64,000 nucleotides of DNA from Gemmatimonadota bacterium. GTDB lineage: Bacteria > Latescibacterota > UBA2968. Below are positions 8,755 to 17,430 of this stretch, piece by piece. The position numbers and the translations under genes were made by a program. Where the stretch lies: contig VXRD01000073.1 of assembly GCA_009838845.1 (NCBI GenBank), positions 1-64,000 of the forward strand, written 5' to 3'. The first letter of the stretch is position 1, and each line of letters begins with the position of its first letter. The notes under the pieces are model-generated. The model saw nothing but the letters and a program-made list of their open reading frames with translations. It was not told where the DNA came from and did not search any database.

Positions 8755-10989
8755 CTATGGGTTTAAAGTGACGGTGGCACCGAAGTAGATGGATCGGCGA
8801 AAGGTGGTGGTGCGAGGCTGGCGTTGGCTGTAGTCTATAGAGTAATCGTAGTCGAGCACATTGGCGCGGTTGAGCAAATTGTTGATTGCCATATAGAAGA
8901 CGATCTGGTGATTTGCGCCAAAGGGTAGTAAATAGCTCAGTTGTCCATCTACTTGCCGAAAGGACGGTAGCCGTTCTGAGCCGATGGGGCCTTCGATGGG
9001 CAGGTAGTAGCCCTGGTTTGCTACGGGAATTGCGCCCACGATTGGGGTGATGGGGCGACCCGTGGCATACTTCACGGTCAGGCCGCCGCTGAGGTCGTCA
9101 ATGAGCCGCATTTTTGCGACGAGTGTCAGGTTGTGTGTGATGTCATAAGGCGATGGGGCTTCTTCGTAGTGCATCTCTGATCCGATGTGGCGCACCTGCA
9201 AGCGGCGGGATCTCAGCAGGCTGTAGGCCATCCAACCGCTGAAGCGCGTGCTGAGAAAATCGCCGCGTTTGAGGAAGAGATCTAAGCCAGAGGCGCTGCC
9301 TTTGCCATCGTTGGAGAGGTTCAGGTCGGGATGATCCAGTACGAGGTTGCGGTAGGGTTTGTGGTATGCCTCCAGGCGCATCATGAACTGGTCGCGTTCG
9401 TGGTGCAGGCCGATGATTCTGTGCTGGGCGCGTTGAGGTCCTATATTGGGATTGCCGCTGGTGGCGTTGTATTTGGACGGGCCGGGAAATTGGTGGTAGA
9501 TGCCCCAGGCGAGGCGTGCGTCTGTGTGTTCGGTAAACTGGTAGCGCGCAGATACGCGCGGGTCTATGGCAAACCGGTCGCTTAGATTGTGGTGGTCGGC
9601 GCGTGTGCCGAGATTGACGACGAGGCGGCGGGCAGGTTCAAAGTCGATTTCAAAGTAGGCACCCGCGCGCCGGGCACCGTAGGATGTATCGAGTTCAAAT
9701 ATCTCTGCCTGGGGGTCGAATATATCGCCTTGAGGAATACTGCCCACGAATTGATTATCCGTGTGTTCGATTTCGCCGCCCAGGCGCAAGAACGCAGATG
9801 TGGTGAGGGCGCGTTCTATGTCTGTGCGGAGTTTGAGGGTCAGGTCGCGGGGCGAGAAATCCAGATTGCCCAGTTGTTTCCGCGCTGTGTGGTGGTTGAG
9901 CGAGGCGCTGGTCTCCATGATCCAATTGGCGAATACCTCCATCCACTCGAGGTTGTGCAACGCGCTGTTGGAACTGCCTTTGTAAATACCGTCAAAAGAG
10001 GGTTCTGTGACGCGCACGCCCAGGCGGTCGCTCGCGTTGAAGCTGAAGAATTTGAGGCGTCCGGTCGGCGAGTACTGGTAGATCAAATTGAGGTTGCCGT
10101 CGTGTCCGCGCGGCGTGGTGGTGAACGCTCTGCTGTGGCGGTTGACGCGAAACAAAAGATCGGTAAAGCTGAGGTTGCCGGTGAAGCGTACGCCCAATTT
10201 GTCGGATACAAGGGGCAGGTTGAGGCCCAGAGAGCCAGCGGCGAGGCCCAGGTTGAGCGTGTAGCTTTTTTGCGCGGGCATGTTATGGGTTTCCATGGAC
10301 AGGACTGCGGAAAGCGCGTTGCCATAGCGCGCGGGAAATCCGCCTGTGGAGAAGACGGTGCCCTGTACCATAAAGGGAGAGATGGTGCCGAAGACACCGC
10401 CGGTGGGCGACTCGTATTTGTAGGGATGTACGACTGTGGCTTGTCCGAGCAATATGACGGTTTCGCTTACGTCGCCTCCGCGTACAAAGAGGCCGGCGCC
10501 GTCATCGACGGTCGCGACGCCGGGGAAGGTTTTGAATGCGCGGAATATATCGGCAGAAGCGCCAGGTGTTGTTACGACATCCAGGGGAGAGAGGGTTACG
10601 GTTTCGTCTTCCCCAGTGGTATAGGTGCTTGCCGTGACGGTGGTCTCGTCGAGTTGGATGAGGACGAGGCGCAGGATCAGGCGAACGGTTGTGGTATCGC
10701 CGGGCGTTAGATGCAGGGTCTGCTGAGCGGGTTCATAGCCGATGAAGGATGCGTGCAGTTTGCATTTGCCCATGTGCTGTGTGGAGAAGGCGAAGCGTCC
10801 TTCGCGATCGGTGATTGCGCCGTCGAGCGTGCCAGTGATTTGCACGTTGACATAGGCTACTGGGCGATCTGTTTCGTCGATTACCTGGCCCTGAATAAAG
10901 GCGTGATTCTGTGCAAAGGCGGGCATAGCGAAAGACAGAAGGAGGAGGACTATTGCCCATTGCGTTTTGTATGTGGGGAGATGTTTCAT
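8755..10989 (-). CDS. TonB-dependent receptor-like outer-membrane protein
   Basis: 744 residues from the preferred start. A signal peptide (hydrophobic core then AFAQ) is followed by a carboxypeptidase-D-like beta-sandwich (about residues 30-110), a plug domain (LFVRGGDVSETVILL near 165) and a long C-terminal beta-barrel with alternating aromatic strands. This is the SusC/TonB receptor layout, though shorter than most SusC proteins. No TonB box could be identified with confidence. The ATG at 10989 is preferred over an upstream in-frame ATG at 11019 because the signal peptide starts there and 11019 lies inside the regulator gene. Confidence 0.88.
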   Translation of the reverse strand: MKHLPTYKTQWAIVLLLLSFAMPAFAQNHAFIQGQVIDETDRPVAYVNVQITGTLDGAITDREGRFAFSTQHMGKCKLHASFIGYEPAQQTLHLTPGDTTTVRLILRLVLIQLDETTVTASTYTTGEDETVTLSPLDVVTTPGASADIFRAFKTFPGVATVDDGAGLFVRGGDVSETVILLGQATVVHPYKYESPTGGVFGTISPFMVQGTVFSTGGFPARYGNALSAVLSMETHNMPAQKSYTLNLGLAAGSLGLNLPLVSDKLGVRFTGNLSFTDLLFRVNRHSRAFTTTPRGHDGNLNLIYQYSPTGRLKFFSFNASDRLGVRVTEPSFDGIYKGSSNSALHNLEWMEVFANWIMETSASLNHHTARKQLGNLDFSPRDLTLKLRTDIERALTTSAFLRLGGEIEHTDNQFVGSIPQGDIFDPQAEIFELDTSYGARRAGAYFEIDFEPARRLVVNLGTRADHHNLSDRFAIDPRVSARYQFTEHTDARLAWGIYHQFPGPSKYNATSGNPNIGPQRAQHRIIGLHHERDQFMMRLEAYHKPYRNLVLDHPDLNLSNDGKGSASGLDLFLKRGDFLSTRFSGWMAYSLLRSRRLQVRHIGSEMHYEEAPSPYDITHNLTLVAKMRLIDDLSGGLTVKYATGRPITPIVGAIPVANQGYYLPIEGPIGSERLPSFRQVDGQLSYLLPFGANHQIVFYMAINNLLNRANVLDYDYSIDYSQRQPRTTTFRRSIYFGATVTLNP

Positions 10990-11002
10990 GTTTGTACGCC
11001 TG

Positions 11003-11329
11003 TTAGTCAATGCCGGCACTGCGGATTACGGTTTGCAGGGCTTTTAAGTGTGTGGTTAAAGACGCGCGGCCTTTTTCCGTGAGGCTGTACCAGGTGACTG
11101 GTTTTCGGTTTTCGAATCGCTTGTCAATATCGACATAGCCCATGTCTTCCAGTTTTCGCAGGTGCGCGCCCATGTTGCCGTCGGTTTCTTTTAGCAGTTG
11201 TTTCAAACTGGTAAAGGTCATGGCGTCGGTGTCGGCGAGGAGTACACAGGCGCCGAGCCGAGACCGGTGTTCCAGTAGTTTGTCCAGTTGGGCAAGACTA
11301 TCGGAGGTGTTAGACGGTGCTTTTTTCAT
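11003..11329 (-). CDS. Winged-helix transcriptional regulator
   Basis: 108 residues. The helix-turn-helix is near residues 38-65 (FTSLKQLL, then NMGAHLRKLEDMGYV) and the wing near 70-88 (RKPVTWYSLTEKGR). This matches the small HTH_34/MarR-like winged-helix family. The start overlaps the end of the upstream membrane gene by 20 bases. It sits in an operon with a membrane protein and an outer-membrane receptor, and a matching inverted repeat lies over the operon promoter, so autoregulation is plausible. Confidence 0.88.
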   Translation of the reverse strand: MKKAPSNTSDSLAQLDKLLEHRSRLGACVLLADTDAMTFTSLKQLLKETDGNMGAHLRKLEDMGYVDIDKRFENRKPVTWYSLTEKGRASLTTHLKALQTVIRSAGID

Positions 11330-11879
11330 GAGGTTTCATCCATAAGGCACTGATGATCAGGCTGGCGGCGATGGCCATGCCGGCCATGGTCCAGGGGTAG
11401 GGAGCGAGATAGTCAACAGCAGGGGCACTCACGATGCATACGACACCAGGGAGAAGAAAGCGACGGTCCAGGTGCAGACCGCCCAGGTACCAGGTGACAC
11501 CAGAAATTAGAGTGATGTACTGACCCATTACCCAGCCATCCAGGCCGTGTCGCAGGGCGATGAACACAATAGCGGCAATCGTAAAAAACAAACTGCCCCA
11601 ATGCAGGCTGTGTTTAGCTCCATCGCTGCGTTTTGCGATGCCTTCCGCCCGCTTTGCCCGCACGCCGATCCAGATGCTGATCAGGAATCCAATGGAGGTC
11701 GCAATGGGCCAATAGAGGTGGCTTATTTCGGGACGAAAATCGTTGACCATATAACCGGCGACGAGGATGATGGCCCAGAGCACGACTATGGCAATGGAGT
11801 TGTATTGCCTCTGATCGCGTTTTTCAACAGCTTCGCGGACGAAGGCCACGTCTTCTTCAAATTTTTGCGTGGGTTGCAT
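11310..11879 (-). CDS. Multi-pass membrane protein of unknown function
   Basis: 189 residues with about five hydrophobic segments (near 27-45, 57-72, 93-108, 116-132 and 139-178) after a charged N-terminus. The tail is basic. AAAGGAGAAATCAA precedes the ATG. It is the first gene of the operon and overlaps the winged-helix regulator. Small membrane partners of such regulators are common in FCB bacteria, but no function is known from the sequence. Confidence 0.75.
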   Translation of the reverse strand: MQPTQKFEEDVAFVREAVEKRDQRQYNSIAIVVLWAIILVAGYMVNDFRPEISHLYWPIATSIGFLISIWIGVRAKRAEGIAKRSDGAKHSLHWGSLFFTIAAIVFIALRHGLDGWVMGQYITLISGVTWYLGGLHLDRRFLLPGVVCIVSAPAVDYLAPYPWTMAGMAIAASLIISALWMKPHEKSTV

Positions 11880-11909
11880 TTGATTTCTCCTTTGATGAAT
11901 TTTAGAGTT

Positions 11910-11942
11910 CTCTATTTTTTAGAGTTACTTAAGAAAATAGAG
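11910..11942. promoter_or_regulatory. Candidate operator over the -10 box
   Basis: A perfect 9-bp inverted repeat (ctctatttt ... aaaatagag) with a 15-base centre. The second arm covers the -10 box of the operon promoter. Within it, tagagtt occurs twice 17 bases apart on the plus strand (AACTCTA on the minus strand). Such a layout suits a dimeric winged-helix repressor. The link to the regulator at 11003-11329 is inference. Confidence 0.5.
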
Positions 11943-11962
11943 TAAATGATCTCGGATGTCAA
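11934..11962 (-). promoter_or_regulatory. Sigma-70-like promoter of the membrane protein/regulator/receptor operon
   Basis: Read on the minus strand: TTGACA, 17-base spacer, TATTTT, ending 54 bases upstream of the ATG at 11879. The -35 is a perfect consensus. Confidence 0.75.
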
Positions 11963-12000
11963 CTTTTTTTTGGAGGTTCAGCAGGGAGGGTTCGCTAAAT

Positions 12001-13251
12001 TCATCGGGTCAAATAAATTTCTGTCTTCAATGCGCTTTTGTTGTCGCCGCCAATTCCGCCGGCATTTAAGCCACGTGTGTACATCATCCAGTGACCACCG
12101 CCAAACCGTTGATCGGGGCGCGTCCAATCCCATTGCTCCAGTGCGGGTAACCAGTTCGCTGCCGCTCTGTCGGTTTCGGTGCGTTGGTCTAAAGAGACTA
12201 ACGCGCCTTTTTCGTCGAGTATTGCATAAAATAATTCCAGTTCGGGGCTGAACCATTCACACCGCTTTTTGTGCGGATGTGTCGCAAATGCAAAGTGCAA
12301 TCTGCCTTTGTGATCTCGGGATAGCGATGTCGCGCGTCCGCCTTCCATGTTCAAACCATTGAGGACCGGGGATAGATCCACAGGCTCCCATCTCGCGTCG
12401 CTGCGATGCCACAATACGCCACTTTGATACCCGGGATATGAGCAGAAGAACCACGGTTGATTGTTTGCATCTACGACGTGATTGCCCACGCGCACGCTGT
12501 GCTGGCCATCTCCGCCCTGCGGATCGTGGCAAATGGCTCGCATGGTTTCCATTGTCAATGGGGCGTCAAAGCGCGCGCCTTCGTTAAACCACGTATCGCC
12601 GCCGTCTTCTGAATACACATGTACTGCTGCGCGTCCCCGGCAATCTGCTGCGTGTCCAGATTCTGCAAAGTGAAATTGAAATACCAGATGCAGGGTTCCG
12701 TCTGGTCCCGTGGTCAGAGATTGCATGAAATGATTGTATCCCGCGACCGGGCTTACTGCAATTGAACGCGGTGGTTCCCAGTTCTGGTTGGCTTTTTTTC
12801 GCCGGTACCACATAGCCCATCTGTCCCCGCTCTCGCGATATGACAGGTGAAGTGTTCCCTCCTGATCCACTGCGAAACTGGGATATGTGCTCAATGCGCC
12901 CAATGCCTCTGCTTCACTCCAGGTATTTGGATCTTCTGGGTTGTCCGACCATCGATAAAAAAATGGACCGTGGTGCGCTCCGACGAGGGCGTGCAATCGG
13001 CCGTTGTCGTCCAGTATCAGGGCGGGTCCACAGTGGTTGTCAATGCCTTCGCCAATTTGAAATGTCCGGTGCATCTCGCCGGATACTTCGTCACAAACGC
13101 CTATCATGATCCTCGCCTGTGTGCCTTTTTCTGATGGGGCATCCAACCATCCGATGAATAATTTGCCATCGCGCCGAATCAGTTTCCCGCTCATGTTATA
13201 TCCGGTTCCGCGGTCTGATCCCTGCGTTGAAATCAGGTGTCGTGTGTTCAA
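12001..13251 (-). CDS. BNR-repeat (sialidase-like beta-propeller) protein
   Basis: 416 residues resembling the BNR_4 family. Repeated propeller blades include Asp-box-like pieces such as YSEDGGDTWFNEG near residue 210, and SYPSFAVDQEGTLHLSYRE-type strands. These proteins bind or cleave acidic glycans, and the substrate here is unknown. The start is a TTG at 13251 overlapping the stop of the upstream dioxygenase-HEAT gene (TTTTGAAC), with AAAGGAAG at ideal distance. The two are therefore translationally coupled. No signal peptide is seen. Confidence 0.82.
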   Translation of the reverse strand: MNTRHLISTQGSDRGTGYNMSGKLIRRDGKLFIGWLDAPSEKGTQARIMIGVCDEVSGEMHRTFQIGEGIDNHCGPALILDDNGRLHALVGAHHGPFFYRWSDNPEDPNTWSEAEALGALSTYPSFAVDQEGTLHLSYRESGDRWAMWYRRKKANQNWEPPRSIAVSPVAGYNHFMQSLTTGPDGTLHLVFQFHFAESGHAADCRGRAAVHVYSEDGGDTWFNEGARFDAPLTMETMRAICHDPQGGDGQHSVRVGNHVVDANNQPWFFCSYPGYQSGVLWHRSDARWEPVDLSPVLNGLNMEGGRATSLSRDHKGRLHFAFATHPHKKRCEWFSPELELFYAILDEKGALVSLDQRTETDRAAANWLPALEQWDWTRPDQRFGGGHWMMYTRGLNAGGIGGDNKSALKTEIYLTR

Positions 13252-14843
13252 AATAGTCTTCCTTTCTCTATGCTTTCATCCCACCGCCGGGTCATCAGAT
13301 ATTCCATGACGCCATCCATTGCCGAGGGCGTGCCTATCCGCCGCAATGCTTCTAGGGCAAATGCAGCGACGTGACCGTTGGGGTCGGATAATGTGTCGAG
13401 TAGGAGAGCTTCGGCAGATATGGCGTCTTTGCCCAGGCGCGTAAATACCATTGCGGCGTTGACGCGGACCTGGTCATAGGGCGTCCAGTCGCGTCGGTCG
13501 GGCATTTGCCATTCAGGGCGTCCCACTTTGAGTAATCTTTCAAGTACGGGTATAAATTCTTCGCTGTTTCGCCGAATGCTGCCCAGTGCATCTGCGGCTG
13601 TTCGCACAACGCAGTGAGACGCATCGTCCAGACAGCGCGTGAGTGCAGGTACGGCTTGTGCCGCCAGAGTATCCATTTCACCGAGCGCGAAGGCCGCGTT
13701 GATACGTGCCCATTCGCTTGAGTTTTCCAGCAGTCCAATTAGAGGATCCAGTGAAGGTGTGCCTATGGCAACGAGGGCATGGACAGCATCTTCCATCGAT
13801 ATGGCGCCTTCATTCCAGGATGTGGGTACGGGGTTCTCGTCTTTGTGTGTGGCAGTGTCTAAGAGTGTTTCTATCAGGGGCTGTACTGCGGGTTGGCCTA
13901 TTGCGCCCAGAGTATATATAGCCGCGAGGCGCGTCCACTGGTCGTCGGTATTGAGCTTGCGAATCAGCGCTGGAATGGCATCGGTGTTTTTTGTCGCGGC
14001 TATTGAGTGCATGGCTGCGAGTCGTTTGTCCAGGTTGTTGTGATGCAGGTCTTCCAATCCATAAGTTGCGGGGTCTGATGCGCAAAAACTTTCGTATCGA
14101 TCCTTTTTGCCACAGAGCCAATCCCATATATGCGACCAGATTAGGTGCAGATCATGCGGAGTTTTGTATGTTTCGGGATTTCGCCAGATGTGATCCCGAC
14201 AATCCCACGAGGGGGCGGTCGGTTCTTCGGCGCGCACGTAAATGAATTTTATCATATGCCGGGGTTGGCGAAGCGCGTTGATGCCTGCGGCGTGTCCTAT
14301 ATCAAAGTGTGTGATTGATACTGTGCCAGCTTTACCGGCTATTGGAATGGCGTTCTGGCGGTCTTGATCGGTCAATCGCCTGTGATACTGTGTGCCGGGA
14401 ATCGCGTGTGTGGGACCGATTTCAACGGGTGAGTCCTGTGGATAGTACATGATGCGCGCAAAGCGCGGGTAGTGTTGGCGCGGGCGTCCCAGAGGGGTGT
14501 AAGAATCTTGATGACAATTTTGGGCGAGTGTTCTTTGTGTTGCGTCGGGCGAGATGTAGTGACAAAACCGATGCGGGTGTTCGATATATCCTGGGCCGAG
14601 TACGCTGATGAGCGCGCCCTGTACTTCTGGGCTGTTTAAGATGCGATCCATCTCGGGGACGCGAGGCAGCACGTTGTTGCCGTAATTGAATTCTTCATCG
14701 ACCATAAATTGCAGTTTTTGCCGAATTGTCTCGTGCAGGTCATCGGGGACATCTGGCTCAAAAACCACGTATCCATCTGCGATATATTGACGCATTTGTT
14801 CATCGTTAAACAATTTCGGGTCTTCTCGTCTGCCATATCCCAT
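13248..14843 (-). CDS. Phytanoyl-CoA dioxygenase (PhyH) domain fused to HEAT repeats
   Basis: 531 residues in two parts. Residues 1 to about 255 are a PhyH-type Fe(II)/2-oxoglutarate dioxygenase: HxD in NCHQDSY near 125, and the second His in THFDIGHAAG near 195. From about 280 to 520 come five to six HEAT/PBS-type repeats of about 35 residues (AIPALIRKL, AVQPLIETLL, SLDPLIGLL, AVPALTRCL and similar), each with the buried Ala-Leu pattern. AGGAGAACACAGAT precedes the ATG. It is the first gene of a coupled pair with the BNR protein. The substrate is unknown. Confidence 0.85.
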   Translation of the reverse strand: MGYGRREDPKLFNDEQMRQYIADGYVVFEPDVPDDLHETIRQKLQFMVDEEFNYGNNVLPRVPEMDRILNSPEVQGALISVLGPGYIEHPHRFCHYISPDATQRTLAQNCHQDSYTPLGRPRQHYPRFARIMYYPQDSPVEIGPTHAIPGTQYHRRLTDQDRQNAIPIAGKAGTVSITHFDIGHAAGINALRQPRHMIKFIYVRAEEPTAPSWDCRDHIWRNPETYKTPHDLHLIWSHIWDWLCGKKDRYESFCASDPATYGLEDLHHNNLDKRLAAMHSIAATKNTDAIPALIRKLNTDDQWTRLAAIYTLGAIGQPAVQPLIETLLDTATHKDENPVPTSWNEGAISMEDAVHALVAIGTPSLDPLIGLLENSSEWARINAAFALGEMDTLAAQAVPALTRCLDDASHCVVRTAADALGSIRRNSEEFIPVLERLLKVGRPEWQMPDRRDWTPYDQVRVNAAMVFTRLGKDAISAEALLLDTLSDPNGHVAAFALEALRRIGTPSAMDGVMEYLMTRRWDESIEKGRLF

Positions 14844-14953
14844 ATCTGTGTTCTCCTGTTCTATGGCGCTAAAATGATTAGCGCGGATTGGGTACTGATA
14901 TATAGTATATAATCTTATCTAAAGATACCTATAAAAAAATTTCAAATTAGGTC

Positions 14954-14982
14954 TTGACATCCCGCAATTTATCGGGTTATAT
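14954..14982 (+). promoter_or_regulatory. Strong sigma-70-like promoter of an unassigned transcript
   Basis: TTGACA, 17-base spacer, TTATAT. It points away from the dioxygenase gene and into a stretch with no convincing gene that ends in a strong terminator. Confidence 0.7.
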
Positions 14983-14988
14983 TCCAAA

Positions 14989-15334
14989 ATAACAGGCGAT
15001 ATGAATCGTCAGGCGGCATTCCGCTCGAAAAGGTTCTCGCCCGTGTGTTTTTACATCTGGTCTTTTTTTTCGTCGGACTCGTTGCCGCCATTCGGTAACC
15101 CGACCTGGATACCGTTCTTTAGGCCTTCGCGCAAACACACAGGGCACAGAGAGTTCATTGGACCGCGAGTGGGCGTGACGGGCCGCGATACTCATAAGAG
15201 GAGGTTACTATGCCACCAATCTGTATCCAGCGGTCGGGTGTTAGGACCTCTCCCCCGATCAGCTGACATAGGAGGTTCCATGACTTGTAGTACATAAATG
15301 GCCGCGATGAATGATCGCGGCCATTCTTTTTTTG
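14989..15334 (+). ncRNA. Candidate structured non-coding RNA, about 0.35 kb
   Basis: The 14844-15353 gap of 510 bases holds a complete transcription unit: promoter at 14954-14982 and terminator at 15297-15325. Local pairings are visible, for example gcgg-catt-ccgc, gttgccg with cggtaac enclosed by gtcgg/ccgac, and a longer-range gcccgtgtgttt with aaacacac-a-gggc. None of the signatures of tmRNA, RNase P RNA or SRP RNA could be found. The one frame open through it (15001-15297) has no ribosome binding site and looks like chance. Two tiny frames with good Shine-Dalgarno sites lie inside (ATG at 15210, 18 codons; ATG at 15280, 5 codons). Confidence 0.45.
15297..15325 (+). terminator. Intrinsic terminator of the candidate RNA
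   Basis: A perfect 12-bp stem (aatggccgcgat / atcgcggccatt) closes a 5-base loop and is followed by ctttttttg. It also lies just past the esterase gene arriving on the other strand. Confidence 0.9.
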
Positions 15335-15353
15335 TTTAGCAGTCCCTAATCTT

Positions 15354-16130
15354 TCACATCAAATACGCAATACCCACTTTTGCCATTCCAGCATTGTTGT
15401 GTCCCACGTTGGGTGCTGTGTCCAACTGCCAGCTAAATGGCACATTGAGTGCTTCGGCTTCTCGTTTTGCCGTTTCAAAAAATGTATGACCGCGCTCAAA
15501 GCGGTGTGCGCCCTGCATCATCGCCTGCGGCGTGCGTCTCAATTTGGGGTGGTTTACATCTACATCATCAGTTCCCAGGAGTACCACAACCCGCTGGTTC
15601 AGTGATCGTTTCAAATCCGCGACAGTCAGCCCCGATTCAGCCAATCCATAGGGATAGGTCTGTTTGAATGTGGGCATGGTGTACCATCCAGCGTTGGCCG
15701 CTACAAAGATATGTGCATATGACTGAGGCATGAAGTACAAAAATCGGTGTACAAACTGGCTTCCCGCCGAATGCCCATAAAATCCGTAGGACGATGCTTG
15801 GAGTCCCACTCGTTTTTTGACGTGGTCAAAAATGCCTTCAATTATTTGAAAAGACCAATCGGCCATGGCATTTCGCGTTCCATCTTCGGCAAATACATTG
15901 CCCAGGTTAAATGTCCTTTCATCGGGGTAATTTACCTGTGAAAACTCCGGGGCCAATAATAAAAATCCGTGCGTTTCGGCATGGCTGGCCCAGGTGTTGC
16001 GATAGGTGCTGGCATTGCGCGAGGCACCGTGCAGGGCAAATACCACTGGCAGGTCGGCAAGATGGTCTTGAGGGCAATGATACCATACTTTGACGCGATC
16101 AAAATTAAATGCTCCGGAACCCGATTCCAT
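15354..16130 (-). CDS. Alpha/beta-hydrolase, PHB-depolymerase/esterase-like
   Basis: 258 residues. The alpha/beta-hydrolase fold is shown by VVFALHGASRNAS near residue 28 (oxyanion side), the nucleophile elbow GHSAGS near 120, GTDDVDVN near 188 as the acid region, and NVGHNNAG near 245 carrying the His. It resembles small polyhydroxybutyrate-depolymerase-like esterases. No signal peptide is seen. AGAGGAAAAT precedes the ATG at 16130, which is why an in-frame ATG at 16169 inside the cytochrome gene is rejected. It lies 13 bases after the cytochrome stop. Confidence 0.8.
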   Translation of the reverse strand: MESGSGAFNFDRVKVWYHCPQDHLADLPVVFALHGASRNASTYRNTWASHAETHGFLLLAPEFSQVNYPDERTFNLGNVFAEDGTRNAMADWSFQIIEGIFDHVKKRVGLQASSYGFYGHSAGSQFVHRFLYFMPQSYAHIFVAANAGWYTMPTFKQTYPYGLAESGLTVADLKRSLNQRVVVLLGTDDVDVNHPKLRRTPQAMMQGAHRFERGHTFFETAKREAEALNVPFSWQLDTAPNVGHNNAGMAKVGIAYLM

Positions 16131-16143
16131 ATTTTCCTCTTTA

Positions 16144-17118
16144 TTATTCCACAAACCGTTCGACGGCATTTCGGATCGGCGCGACGGTTTGCAGATAGTC
16201 GTAGATGGCGCTGAGGTCTTCGTCTGTCATGCCCGCGTACATCGTCCAGGGCATTACGCTGTTCATGCCATTCTGCAATAGTATGTGTTTTGCGTTTTCC
16301 CCGGCAAATTGTCTGAAACGCCCGATGAAGTACTCTTTTTTCCAATGCCCAATTCCCGTTTCTGTGTCGGGTGTAATATTGGCCGATTGCACGGTTTTGC
16401 CACTGGGCAATCGAAATTGAAATCCTCCGGCGAATTGCATGTCTTCAACTGGCTGCCTCTGTTGATTATGAGGCGTATGGCAAGTGGCACATCCGGCAAT
16501 GGTCGCCAAATACTTGCCATAAGCAACGGGATCTGAACGATCAAACGGCTTGGGGAGTTTATAGGGTTCTGGCATTGTGCGTACAAGCAGGTTCATGGGA
16601 AAATTCAATTTGGACCGCGGTGGGATATGGTCAATGGGAGATAGGGTACGCACATAAGCGACAATGGCGTCAATATCTGCTGGCATGAGATTTCGATATG
16701 CGCGATAGGGCATCAGTGGAAAAAGCGGATCGCCGTTTTTATTTACGCCGCTGGTAAAAGCCCGAATGATTTCGCCATCTGTCCAATCTCCCAGAGCTGC
16801 CGGTGTAATATTGGGGGCGATCAAGGTGCCTGGAAATCCCGCTGTTTCCGGAAATACCTCGCCGCCTTTGCCCTCGGTGCCCGGTAGCGGTGGCGCAGAA
16901 TAATGCGCCCAATCCCGCGTTGAATGGCATTCGAGACATACCGTGACGTGATTGGCTAAATAACGTCCCCGTGCGATTTGTTCGGGCGTTCTCGACACGC
17001 GAATATTATAAGGCGGGTCTGCTTTGGGAAAATTGGTTTTCAGATGGTAGACAACGCCCAGCGCACCCACAATTACGAGTGCCACTATAACAGTTACAGT
17101 CACGACCACCCACTTCAT
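16144..17118 (-). CDS. Membrane-anchored dihaem cytochrome c
   Basis: 324 residues. One N-terminal membrane anchor (about residues 3-23) is followed by two class-I cytochrome c domains, each with a CxxCH haem site: CLECH at 61-65 and CATCH at 210-214. Likely distal Met ligands are in NLMPADI-like loops. It resembles electron-accepting subunits of membrane alcohol, aldehyde or sugar dehydrogenases, but no such dehydrogenase is adjacent. GGAGAGAAATACCA precedes the ATG at 17118. It probably shares an mRNA with the downstream esterase. Confidence 0.9.
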   Translation of the reverse strand: MKWVVVTVTVIVALVIVGALGVVYHLKTNFPKADPPYNIRVSRTPEQIARGRYLANHVTVCLECHSTRDWAHYSAPPLPGTEGKGGEVFPETAGFPGTLIAPNITPAALGDWTDGEIIRAFTSGVNKNGDPLFPLMPYRAYRNLMPADIDAIVAYVRTLSPIDHIPPRSKLNFPMNLLVRTMPEPYKLPKPFDRSDPVAYGKYLATIAGCATCHTPHNQQRQPVEDMQFAGGFQFRLPSGKTVQSANITPDTETGIGHWKKEYFIGRFRQFAGENAKHILLQNGMNSVMPWTMYAGMTDEDLSAIYDYLQTVAPIRNAVERFVE

Positions 17119-17211
17119 TGGTATTTCTCTCCGGGTATGATATCCATACAAAGTCTATCGCAAACGATAGATTTATCTGAACAAATTGTCAAGAGTCTCG
17201 TATTTTGTCTA

Positions 17212-17239
17212 TTGACTTAATATAAAAAATTAGTATTAT
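17212..17239 (+). promoter_or_regulatory. Promoter of the 41-residue membrane protein
   Basis: TTGACT, 16-base spacer, TATTAT, located 45 bases before the ATG in a very A+T-rich stretch. It is divergent from the cytochrome gene. Confidence 0.6.
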
Positions 17240-17283
17240 TTATATAGACCATATCCGTCCGCACTACTCAAAGGGGGAAAGCC

Positions 17284-17409
17284 ATGCAGACTTTCAACGA
17301 ATTGCGCGACCGGGAAGAGGATAGAATCAGCTTACAATTCAAAGTCGCTATGGGCATTATAGGCGTAATTTTTGCGGTTACTCTGGTTTATAGTGTTCTC
17401 AGTTTCTAA
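17284..17409 (+). CDS. Small single-pass membrane protein (41 residues)
   Basis: A charged N-terminal half (MQTFNELRDREEDRISLQ) is followed by one hydrophobic helix (about residues 21-40). It has its own promoter, an AAAGGGGGAAAGCC ribosome binding site and a terminator 22 bases after the stop, so it is almost certainly expressed as a single gene. No family is recognised. The size and topology recall small regulatory membrane proteins. Confidence 0.7.
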   Translation: MQTFNELRDREEDRISLQFKVAMGIIGVIFAVTLVYSVLSF

Positions 17410-17430
17410 TGCATACAATATCACAGACAG

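Noticed and set aside
9589-10710. A 373-residue frame on the plus strand
   Set aside because: It is antisense to the outer-membrane receptor, whose domains and signal peptide are clear; it has no family features of its own.
15001-15297. A 98-residue protein in the orphan transcript
   Set aside because: No ribosome binding site, odd composition rich in Arg, Ser and Pro, and no recognisable fold; it looks like a chance frame over a structured RNA.
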